This document shows, one piece after another, positions 29,331 through 40,097 of a stretch of DNA of 64,000 bases. The position numbers and the translations under genes were made by a program. The notes under the pieces are model-generated. The model was not told the DNA's origin. It saw only the letters and a program-made list of their open reading frames with translations, and did not search any database. The first letter of the stretch is position 1. Every line of letters begins with the position of its first letter. Origin of the DNA: Larimichthys crocea (lineage: Eukaryota; Chordata; Actinopteri; Sciaenidae); contig NC_040032.1 in assembly GCF_000972845.2 (NCBI RefSeq), positions 14,845,358 to 14,909,357 on the forward strand. The letters are read 5' to 3'.

Positions 29331-32125
29331 CATTGTTTGGGGGAGTAGAGGAGGAGGTCTTTGAAGGAGAAAAGTTGCTCTAAATATACTGTATATTATA
29401 TTTCTATGCCCGCATGTGCCCAGTTTTTAGTTCCACTCCTAAAATGCACATCAGTATGTTTATATATTTTATCACAGACCGTAGCAAAAAAATTGTAGTC
29501 ACGTGAGTCTGTCTCAGTTGGATAAAAAGTTTGATAATTAAAAAAAAAAGAAAGAATTGAGCTTACTAGACCTCTGTAGCCTGCTACTTACCTGAGGATA
29601 GCGGCATTGTGGGTAATGTAGGCAACAAGGAAGAACAATACATGGATTAAAAAAAGAGGATGTCTGTCAGTCATGTGTTGATTATGGAGTACTCTTGTAC
29701 TAGGTATAAAGTATAACATTATTTTGAGGTATTGCGAAAGGGTGTTGGATTTTTTGGCTTTTTTTTTTTGTTGGTTTATTTTTGTGGAACAAGATTCAGG
29801 CCTGATTATTTTCATACAGTTCCAAATTGTTGTTTTGAATAGATTTATCACGTATTGCTACAAATTGCCATCCAATTTGCCTTCCCCCATCCTGCCTCTT
29901 TCAAAGGAAGCCAAACTCAAACCAGGTCGCACTTAACATGGCGTGTGATGACCAACAACCCGGCGGTATCACTTAGTCTGCCCTAATTACCGAAGAGACT
30001 TGCCAGATGAGCCGACTCTTTGCCAAATTTGTGTGGTTTCATCGTTGACATGTGTGACCGGTGACAGATGCGGCCTATTTGTTGAAGTGCACATGATAAT
30101 TCTGAAGCAGAAACCAGCTCTCTCCTCCCCTGTGGTCGTTAAAAACTGCAACTCCAACCAACGTCACATCGACGTCTTCATCGTCAGTAGTCGGCTTCAT
30201 GTTCCCGGGCAACAGCACAATCTGTGCCTCTATTATATTATCTGTAATATCTTCATGTCTCACTCTGCACTATGGTCTTGCCTTTAAAGCACTAAAAAAT
30301 TCCTGGTTTCTTCAGTCAGTGTTTTTCTATTATAAATGGTCATTTCAGCCGCACAGGAAGATTTGTTGCATTCATTGTCAGGCCCCTGCGGCTTTGACTC
30401 TTGCACTCCTACTAATGGTCTTGCCTTTCTGTATTGTTGCCCGTTGAAGAATTTAAGCTTATTCTACATTATCTGCAATTTGCCTTCTGTCTGAACACAA
30501 GCTAAATGTAAATCAGGCCCGCCTAATTTGGAGAAGCCTTTACGGTTTATCAGTGTTTGTTTTCTGCATGACAATACAGTCCGGGAAGATGACACTGCAT
30601 TTAACGTCTCTGTCAGTGTAAAACTCTTCACGCAGACTCAATTTCTTCCTTGAATATATCTCTTTAAGACTTCCCGCGACGCAAAGATTTGATCTGTGCT
30701 TTCTTTTCCACTCCGACTCTCGTTGCTGTCGCAAATTGCTGTCAACAGCAGCATCAATATTGCACTTTCATACTGGTATGGATGGAGGGGAGTGTTCCTC
30801 CGCCAGCTGCTACAGTTCAGCAAGCTGTTTTTCTTGGGTATCTTGACATAATTCTTTTTGTGCAGTCGTCATTAAGGTTTTGTACATTGCCTCACATACT
30901 TTCCAAAAAGTCAATAAGAACCATTGTAGCTGTTGTGAGGCCGCTGTATGAATGTAATCAATGCCAGTTTTCTCACCAGTGTTCACAGCTTCAGAGGGCC
31001 CTATAAGTTAAGAAAACACAGGAGTGATGCACTTTTGCCTTGTAAAGACTCACTGTTTGTGGTGAATCACACCTAGAACCAGTCAGAGACCTGTTTACAA
31101 GACGAGAAGTGCAACACATTGGTGAATTACTACCCAGTCACAGATGACAGCACAAACTACCCTTCACTCCTCTGCTTCACACGGTCCACAGTCTGACCCG
31201 ACATGAAGACAATCATCTGTCAGCTGAAGGATGATGGTGATTACTGGACAGTAACGCTGCAAATGGTTCTCAGCTACAAACAACACACCCATGAACATAT
31301 TTTTTTTGTTGTTTTCCACTCCCTCCATTATGGAGCAAGCTAAAAACCCACCATTGACTGGAAGAAAATGTGCAATAAAACCAACGGCGATGGCTTTTTT
31401 ACGTGTGCGTAAGCCCTGTAGAAGTTGTCTCCAACTGCATTCTGTAATATAACGTCCATATGCTCCTTCTCTCTCTCTCTCCTCCCTCGTTCTCACTATC
31501 TGCTTCTCTTGTTTTCCCACTGGGTGGAGGAGCTATAAATTAAAGTGGGGAATTACTGCTAACTGTTGGAATAAATTAAGGCGCTTTTGCGTCTGTAAAC
31601 ACCGTCTGACTGCGTAATTACACTCCCACTCCCACTGAGACGCCGTGGAGAGGGAGGATAAGGGAAGAAATGCAGCATAGATTGAGAGCATTGGCAGTGG
31701 TAGAGAGAAAGCCCGAACAAAATGTCACAAGGGAGGTCAGATATTAGATTCTCTGAGTCCTGAACGCTGGCTGGGCACTCCCACAGATTAGAGGAAGGGG
31801 GGGAAAGGTGACTTTGAACATCATGATCTCAATCACTATATTGGTCACTGCGTGTTAATGATACAAAGCAAAACACTGCAAACTACCTCAAAATACCGCT
31901 CCACAGGACACGACTCTCTCTGAGTGATGTCTCTGGATTATTGGTTGCGGATTTACATATTTGAGCGATTGCAGAAAATGTATTTAACATCAAGCTCTCG
32001 CTCAGGCTGCAATCTAATTACAGCGAAGCCCTGTTAATGACAGATCACATTTAGCTGTACAATAGTTTAATGGATGGACTGTCGGCCATAAACCAGAGCT
32101 GCATGTGCACGGTAACGTCATTAGA

Positions 32126-32136
32126 CCCCCCCCCCC
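32126..32136 (+). repeat. (C)11 homopolymer
   Basis: Eleven consecutive C residues; a likely sequencing-length uncertainty. Confidence 0.9.
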
Positions 32137-32654
32137 GACCGTATAGACCACCACAGAGTCTGAACACTTCTGTACACCTACATCAGCTGACGACGGCGAG
32201 TCAAACAAAGTTGTTGACATAAGCCGGGTAAAACACAACAGGCGTAGCCGTCCTCTCAGTGTTTCAACATGCAGCGTGGAGTCTATAAAGGCTCAGCTCA
32301 CCTTACTATTTGTATAGCAGCTGTAAAAAAAAAAAAAAAGTCAACAGTCAGCCTGCAGAGCTGCTGAGATGTCTGGAGCTGCCAGTGTGACTGCAGCAGT
32401 GACTGGACCTATTGATAGTTTGGATGCACACAGTGACAGATAGCTCCTCTGATGGTGTGGTGGTGTATTTCTGAGGATGCACTAGTGTTGCAACTACAAA
32501 TGTCTGTAGAAAAAATAATCTGTCACAACATTTGTGTGACATCGTGGCAGGTTAATGAACAGGTCGGAGGTTTTTTACTTCACGGTACACATCATTCAGA
32601 CGAGGATTACGATGTTGCACATTCCTGTGCATACTAGATATCGATGTACTTTTA

Positions 32655-32850
32655 CTCTGCTTCGTCTTGGTCTCTGACAAAGATCACTAAATTGCCTTTT
32701 GAACAAAACTTAAAAGGGTAATTGGTCCTATGTCTGATTTGTTTAACATCTACTCTGATAAGTTGAGTCATTCCAAGAAAGTGAATACAGGAGATGAGAC
32801 TGTTTGTGAGGAGTTGTCATCCAAATCTTCTGTAATATAATTTGGCTACC
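32655..32850 (+). repeat. Dispersed repeat family C, copy 2, left part
   Basis: GTCTTGGTCTCTGACAAAG followed by ATCACTAAATTGCC aligns to 23391-23450, allowing a deletion. AAGTGAATACAGGAGA aligns to about 23530. The family end appears only at 33549-33582 (GGTCTTGACTACAACACTGC), so the copy is split by later insertions. Confidence 0.55.
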
Positions 32851-32854
32851 CGAT

Positions 32855-32945
32855 CCAGTGGTCCCCATCCTTTTTCTATCCAACAGACGACCCCCCTGAC
32901 TAAGTGACATATTTCATAAAAGATGACAACTGATAAACTGCAATT
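32855..32945 (+). mobile_element. hAT-type terminal remnant
   Basis: CAGTGGTCCCCATCCTTTTT followed by GACGACCCCCCTGACTAAG and AAGATGACAACTGATAAACT matches the common teleost hAT terminal pattern starting CAGTGGTTCCCAACC. The other end was not identified. Confidence 0.45.
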
Positions 32946-33049
32946 AAACCTAATATTTAATGAAATAACTGCAGGAACGTGTGAAGATTGCCTCAAAAAT
33001 GAGTTTTCCTGATATTTTTTAGGAACTAAACAATTCTATGTGTGTATTA

Positions 33050-33270
33050 TGTTTTTATTTTTGTGTTGTGTTTCAGTGCAGACCTCTTTGACCCGTCTCT
33101 CTCCTCCGGCAGTCATGTCTTTGTCTCCATTATTCATGCAACATCTTGTCCACACTCCACGTCACACTCATGCATACTGATAAACACCTCATCGTTTCCT
33201 TTGCCTTTTGTTTATTTTTATTTTTTTCCATTTGTTAAACAATAAATTACTTTTATTTTAGCCTTTAGGC
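33050..33270 (+). mobile_element. Partial LTR related to the solo LTR at 21680-22015
   Basis: Shares TTTTTGTGTT(TG)TGTTT.AGTGCAG near its start and CTGATAAACACCTCATC, TTTCCTTTG, and an AATAAAT...TATTTT.GCCTT end with the solo LTR. Both LTR termini are missing, so no duplication can be scored. Confidence 0.6.
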
Positions 33271-34460
33271 TGTTTACCAGAGAGTCTCTGTGAATATAGT
33301 TTGTGTTCATATCTTCACTGTGCCCTTAATCCTGTGAGAGTTTAAGTTTATATCTTACAGGATAATCTAAACTTTAATAAAAGCATAATTTAAATTCTGA
33401 GGCGTCTCAGACTGTGTCAAACTTTTATCAGCACTTAACAAGCAAAAGCTTTTGGGAGTCTGCCTCTGCACCAAAACTCTCCAGTAATCTATTTACCCAA
33501 ATAGATCTTTCAAATATTAGCCATACTATACCTTTTGTATATAACACCTGGTCCTGGTCTTGACTACAACACTGCCAGATACTTCAGGCATCAAGTGAAG
33601 AGACAAGGCCCGTCACAGGGCTGAGAAACAACACCTCAAGCAGGTTAGTTTAGGTTACAGGCCTCCTCGCCTTCCTCTCTCACACGTGTAGGTTACGGCC
33701 TCAGACGTAACAGCGATTCATTCCTAGAGAAACACTGACATCAATTTGATGCACACAAAATTACATCAAACGCACTGTGAGCACAGGAGTGCACGACGGT
33801 AGCTGCATTTTTTTTTATTTCTCAAGGTCTTGCTGAATCATTAATGTTCTACGCTGACGCGCTGCATTGTAATTATAGGAGCCAGTGATCTTTGCTTACA
33901 TTTTTTGCCTTTTATGTATAAAATTCTGCTTTTCTCTACAAATCACGAGCCTGGCTTTTCACTGGAACATGATTGAGGGGCGTAACACAATATCAAAACT
34001 GCACAGATGGCATATTTTTGCACGTTGAAACGGTTCAGAAAGACTGTGCCACACCTAATCACACCAGCTGATTCATGGTGGAGCTCCCACGCTGACAAGT
34101 GTTGGGTTTTTTACTTTTGATGCACAACTGAAATGTAAGCAGCTGGTCTGAGCTCAGCCCCACCGGTGGGATTCACAACACTCAAAGTCCTCACCTCGCA
34201 AAACGTTGAGGAGGGGAACTCGATTCCTCCCACAGCGAGCTGTGGTCCACATCACTCTGGGGACTGGAACAGATGCCCAACCAATTTGAGGACCACTTTG
34301 AAAACACTTTGCTGTCAAGGCTCGGACTAACGGTGCCATGATTGGACAGAATCATAACCTGCCCAACATGCTGTGCAGATCAGAGTGGAGCTCTAATTAA
34401 AAAAACAACAACATCCATCAGTCTGACAAAGAGGGGCGAGAGAGAGACTGAGACCAGCAA

Positions 34461-34629
34461 AACCTGTGGGGAACTGTGCAAAATGCAAGTGCACAGAGAC
34501 TCCCTGGTGATGCTGTTATTAATCCACAAGGGTGGATTGATAGATGGATGGATGCAACATGTACAAGTCCAAGCTCAGTGAGATAATCCGAACCTGTGGG
34601 GAACTGTGCAAAATGCAAGTGCACAGAGA
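34461..34629 (+). repeat. Exact 39-bp direct repeat, 130-bp spacing
   Basis: The word beginning AACCTGTGGGGAACTGTGCA is present identically at 34461-34499 and 34591-34629. The flanks differ, so the 39 bp are either a recent duplication or conserved units. Confidence 0.95.
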
Positions 34630-34700
34630 GCCAGAGTGAGTTTATTGATTCAGATAGATAGGCGGATAGATGGATGGGGGAAAAAAGAGGAACAGCTGAG

Positions 34701-34704
34701 TGAA

Positions 34705-34735
<31 letters not shown>

Positions 34736-34736
34736 C
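34701..34736 (+). repeat. GA-rich microsatellite
   Basis: Interrupted (GA)n run just downstream of a GATA/GATG-type stretch. A complementary (CT)n run lies at about 34890-34918. Confidence 0.85.
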
Positions 34737-35207
34737 TCGGGGAAATATGCATCGTGTCTCAGTGTTATTCAAATGACATACAGAGGAAAGGCTTTCACAA
34801 GCCTCCTCCTCCGTCGCCTTTAATCCTCTCCATCCTTTTTACGCCTCAGTCTTTCTCTCCTCTGCTCCTCATCTCCAGCCTCAGCTGGCAGCTCTCTCTC
34901 TCTCTCTCTCTGTCTCTTTCAGGAAAAATAAAATAAAACGTCTCCTCTGGTGGGCACAATTTATTCAGTGCAAATAGCTGAGAGGCAGCAGAAATTTGCA
35001 CACACAAAAAAAAGAAAAGAGAGAGAGAGAGAGAGAGAGAAAGGTGCGCGGATGAGCAAGCACCGGACCGGTCCGGCGACTAATTGCCATAATAAGGCGC
35101 ACAAGTTCGCCAGCGAGTCAGGCACGTTTTATTTCTCCGTATTACCATGTAGCCAGTGCCGCAGCGGGGAGATAATCGGGCGGAGGGAGCAGTTACAGAG
35201 AGGAGAC

Positions 35208-35257
35208 AGAGAGAGAGGAGGAGAGAGAGGAGGAGAGAGAGGAGGAGAGAGAGAGAG

Positions 35258-35292
<35 letters not shown>
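35208..35292 (+). repeat. 85-nt uninterrupted purine (GA/GGA) tract
   Basis: Every base from 35208 to 35292 is A or G, organised as GAGA and GGAGGA units. Such tracts are triplex-prone and unstable in length. Confidence 0.95.
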
Positions 35293-35431
35293 CTGGCAGC
35301 ACATGATCACACAGGCTATCCAGTCACCGATCAACTGGAGCATTCATAATTGCGCTGGCGACAACATATGGGAATACAACAAGGCGAGATTGTGGTCACA
35401 CCTGCCTTTTTGGAGGACACCGGAGGACCAA

Positions 35432-35488
35432 ACATACACACACACACATACACACACACATATACATACATACACACACACACACACA
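35432..35488 (+). repeat. (CA/TACA)n microsatellite
   Basis: Compound CA and TACA array just upstream of the candidate splice donor. Confidence 0.9.
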
Positions 35489-35572
35489 AAGGGCGTCCAA
35501 ATCTGAGGGGACTTTGCATCAAACACAACCGAGAGAGGAAAAAAAGCGTGGCAACCGAAGACCATCCGGTAG

Positions 35573-38500
35573 GTGAGCCTTGATTGATGTGCGCGGACTG
35601 CCAATATGCTCTCCATCATCCGATGGAAGCCCTGAAATAAATAAATAAGTAAATATTTAAAAAAAAACACCCCCTTTTTGGTGTTTTAATGCGCGTTCGC
35701 TTTTTTTTTTTTTTTTTTTAGTCCAACAAGTAGGCTATTATTTGGCACATTTTAATTTTTTTTGGTGCTCAGTTTGTGGCACGGTTTGAGAGAGATAATA
35801 AGATCTGTCTGTGAGACAATGCAATCGCCTCTTTGCAGGGGGGAAAAAAAGCCACTTTGATTGAGGTGGCTGTGGATATGTGTCTGTCAGACATATTTAT
35901 ATGTGTATATATAAGATGTGGATTCTGGTTTAGAGGGGCCCAGTCTGGATATAAATTCAAACAAAGGCGAAGACACAACATAAAAGCTACATGGATTAGG
36001 CATTGATTGGCGCAGGTCTTCATGCAAGAGAGAGGGAGAGAGGGAGAGAGCAGAATATTAAAGCATGTTGTAATGTTTGTCACATTGTAATCTGCATTTG
36101 ATGGAGCAAATGTTTGTATTTTAGTCACAATTAGGTGCAGAATGTATGTTCAGTCTAAACGCAGGCCTGTTCACATCATCATATCTCGCTGCTTTTCTGC
36201 TATGAATGAAGATTGTAAAGTTGCTAAGGTGAGTTCTGGATAGAACCCACATACCCTCCTCCCCTCATTGCCAGGTTTCCATTGACTTATCTGACTTGTG
36301 GACAGAATTACTGCATATATTACTCCTGCAGCAGTGCCTCCCACCGTGCACGCCTATTAAATTATCATTAAGTTGGCGAAACACACACGCCAAAAAAAAA
36401 AGAGGAAAAAAAAAAGCTGAAATCAACAAAACATGCCTTGAATCTAAATGTGGAATTGAAATATAGGATGATCAGAGGTGCTCCTGCGTCCATAGCTCGC
36501 TCTAATAATGCAGCCGATGAGATAAATTAGTCAGGTTTCATCATGTGTCATCAGATCAAAATGAAGAACGTTCGTCTTCTTGCTGTGGACCAAACGTAGG
36601 TGTTCCAGCAGCTCTAAAGGAAACCAAATTTCAAGCATTAGTGTCTGATTAAAAAGGATTTTAATAGGTGTTGACCAACCCAACACATCCTGTGTGTTGA
36701 ATAATCAGGACTGAAAGGTAGATTTGGCGAGTGATGAGGACGCGTATTGAGACATATGTGCTTCAATAACTTCTCACCTTACAAAAAAACAGATGGCATC
36801 GCCAAAGGAATTCATCTTGAGAAAGTTGGAAGAGACATTCTCGGTTGGACTAACCCCCACTGACACGCTGGCACCGAGGCCTGCGTCTGGCAGTAATGAT
36901 GGCAGTCGTGGTGAATGGCCTCCCTGATTACATTGCTCAGTCTTACGACTTACCCGTACCTTTTTTTTGTTTTTTTTAAAAAGAGATCCCTCTTGTTGCT
37001 CTGTAACTACGACGCTAACGCTGCAGAGTGTCGCTGAATCGATCTGCGTGGCTCCATCATGCATCAACGCTGTAAATATGCAAGCAATTGAGATTTGCAA
37101 TTGGATGTCCAGCTCGGGCACAATGCAGCCTCTTCCAGAGCTATTAGACGCTCGGCCATTAACGCGGTTATTGAATGGCGCGGCTTTCCAATTCATTCAT
37201 TTGTAGATGCAGCAGGCACATTATAGTCCAAGGTTGTTTTGTAGTCTCAGGTCTTTTCAGGAGTGTCTTTATGTTTGTTGATTTGAAGTGGTAGTAAAGG
37301 CAAAAATACAGATTTTTGCATTTATTTGGAGAGCTTAATACCCTGTGCAGCAGTCCTGTTGGATTTGTTTATGTTGCTGTCCAGGTCTTTCACAATGAAG
37401 CAACTGATGGTAACATTTGTATGGCTGCAGCACCTTCCTGGCATTAAAGGAAAGCATTGAAAATCAGTGTATTGTGTCAGATGATTAATGTCTTTAGTAA
37501 GCAGCTGTGTAATAAGGAAGATAATGTATAGGGAGCCATTCATTATTGCATTTTGCTTAGAGGTTTACTTTCAATAATGACCAGCTTGCTGCAAGCGTGC
37601 TTTCTTTACTTGGCAACCTGTAGCAGATCAGAGACTCGTGTTGTTGCTGCCAGTGATAGGCCAGTCCCGAGTCATTACCGCTCGTTTCAATTGGCTGTGA
37701 ATGCAAGGTAACATTACTTACTGACGTTTGACTTATTGGATGTTATTGACGTTTGACTGACGTCCAGATCATTTGGTCCTGATTGCAGACGGATTAGTTT
37801 CAACGCGTCACGTCACACAAACACAGCTTTCTCATGGAGAAATCATTCAAAAAAACAGGTCAGAGAAGATGCTGCATCAAGGATTTTACAGAGGCAACCT
37901 TAAAGATCCGTTGTGCTGCAAGCCAATTCAGATCTGCTTCATGACATCCTCCTCACTTTGTACCATCACAGGCTGCTCAGTGTTGCCACGAAACAACCTC
38001 ACAAAATCAGACAGAAATGGTGCAACTTCAGCCCAGCAAAGCGAGCTGCCCTCAGCCACCGAGTACTTCTTGCTCACGCAGGGAATATGTGAACTTCCTG
38101 TCTATAAAACATAACAGCATAGCCATTATATTCATGACAGCACAGTCATTATAGGAATGACAGCCTTCCCGCTACCCATTGTTGCCATTACAGCTGAAAA
38201 ATTGATGGTTTGCAGTGTCTGTGTTGGGCAGTAGGTGGAAACTTGTCAGAACAGACGTGGAGGTGGACTGAAGAACGGGATTAAAACAGCTTATAAAAAT
38301 TAGTTTAGAGTGATTTTGACAGAAAGCACCTTAAGTGATTGTATTGACTCAGATTGTTAATTGTAAGGGAAGTCATTCCAAGAATGCTAGTGTTATTTTC
38401 AGTGCCACAGTGTTAAAACAACACTGATTAAGGAGACGCAGGAGTGCCAATTAGTACTACTGTATAACAAACTGGAAGATGTATGTGCATGAAGCCGGGC

Positions 38501-39690
38501 GCACGATCAATTATCTGCTGCAGGGAAACATTCGCAAAATCTAATATTATATATGAAAAATAAATCACATTTTAAGGTGAAGGTTTAGACTTGAGCAATA
38601 CCTTTCCCATTAAAGAAACTTACAGTCTTCCAGCGACCTTTCAGCCTCTTTTTAGAGATCTAATTTCTGCAAAATCTCCAGTTTGTCATATTTTAAATGG
38701 ATTTTGCACCCAACTGTTTTTGCTCTTTTAATGAAAGCCGTTCCTGAGCCACTTGCTCTTTTTTTTTTTTTTTTGCAGCAGCAGCAGGGACAGAAACACA
38801 GTCCCTCTCTTCTTCGGTGAAAGCATTAGAGGGGAGGAAAGGAAGGGAAAGGAAAGGGAGGGCTTTCTGGAACCAGTAGAGCCTTTGGTGTTGTACCCTT
38901 GCCACAGGCCTGCGCTGAGCTGGACAGCCTCTATCTTTGGCCATGACCACAAATTAATTAGTTGTACATTTGCAGGGTAAACAGCACGTTGAACTACTGC
39001 TGACAAAACCGAGGTTCATTGGATCAGTGTTAGTCGGCTGGCTGGGAGTCCAAAGAGTGTCAGCTTGTGTCAGGATGTGTCTCTCTACCTTAACTCCATC
39101 TCCATAACCACTTACTCTCCAATCACAGCATCCATCCTGCTCGTTTTCTATCATCATAAACGCTTTCATTCTGATGATGAACACCTATTAACTAAATTTA
39201 CATGTAAATTAAGGGACGTCTTCTTTGTGTGACTTTTTGAGCAGCCATTAGTGTATTTCATTGGAGGAAGAGTTGGCAACACTGTCTTTCGTGGATTTAT
39301 CAGGACATTTATTGTAAACTTTCTGCCATCCCGTGCAGCAGACGCCTGAGTTTTATGAGTGCTATTTATTTGGCAGAGTGGGAATGGCGATATCAGCACA
39401 TGCACTCCAAAACGAAATCCTTCCAAGGCAAATAAAACACAAATGGACACGAAAACATTTCCGATTGTTCCTTAATTGCTGTTGATAGTTGTAATGCTGA
39501 TTCCAAACTAGCATGGAATATAACACACCTATCAGTCAGTGTTATCCATCAGGAAGTTATAAATACTTTGAAAAGTATGTAGTGGTCACGGTAAGGCTCC
39601 GTTTCATGCAAGGTTATTCATATTTTTGGGTTTATTTGGAGTTTTTGTAACATTTTGGCTGTTTAACTGTCTGTAGATATTTAACAGATT
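35573..39690. other. Non-coding, no identifiable gene
   Basis: Mostly unique-looking, AT-rich sequence with a poly(T) run at about 35701-35719. Stretches such as 37020-37200 could be conserved non-coding sequence, but this cannot be judged from one genome. Long reverse frames (for example 36774-37196) have no domain. Confidence 0.45.
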
Positions 39691-40097
39691 ATCTACAGCA
39701 GGGGTCTTCAACCAGGAGTCCACGACCCCTAGGGGGTCCACAAAGGTACTGCAGGGGGTCCGACAATTTTTGTCATAATAATTGCCAATTTTCACCAAAA
39801 TAATAGTGAATGTGAGTGTGGAGATATTTGAGAAACTACAAACAACGGAGGCATTTACACTGCAATTGGATGAATCAGTGGACATGTCCAAAGAGACGCA
39901 GCTCTTGGCATTTAATAACCAACAATAATTATGCGTAAACCTTTTTTTTATCATCATAAACACATATAGGCTAATAACCCAGTATATAAATTGATTAATA
40001 AGATGAAATAAAAGCTGAATAAAGTAAATATAAAAGTTATTATAGGCCAGGCTCCCTGTTCTGTTCTCGTCCAAGGGGTCCTTGGGTTGATCTACAG
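39691..40097 (+). mobile_element. hAT transposon remnant with 8-bp duplication and transposase fragment
   Basis: ATCTACAG occurs at 39691-39698 and 40090-40097, an 8-bp duplication typical of hAT. The left end starts CAGGGGTCTTCAACC, a hAT-like terminus; the right end has GGGGTCCTTGGGTTG and seems to lack about 10 terminal bases. Positions 39821-39928 on + encode EIFEKLQTTEAFTLQLDESV followed by DMSKETQLLAF and a stop, resembling the catalytic-core region of hAT (ZBED/FAM200-like) transposases with the LDES word. Deleted, inactive copy of about 391 bp. Confidence 0.7.

Larger units (their letters stand above)
34990..35572 (+). promoter_or_regulatory. Candidate promoter and 5' non-coding exon
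   Basis: CpG content rises at 35041-35200 (palindrome CCGGACCGGTCCGG at 35063-35076, then further CG words), followed by a GA-rich tract as seen in many vertebrate 5' UTRs. The segment ends at a strong donor: CCG|GTAGGT (35569) or TAG|GTGAGC (35573). No AUG-initiated frame in it looks like protein. It could be the first exon of a gene reading right with a large intron covering the rest of the window. This is inference from composition and splice signal only. Confidence 0.35.

Noticed and set aside
36774..37196. 140-codon minus-strand frame near possible conserved sequence
   Set aside because: No domain or codon bias; contains translated poly(T) complement (KKNKKK).
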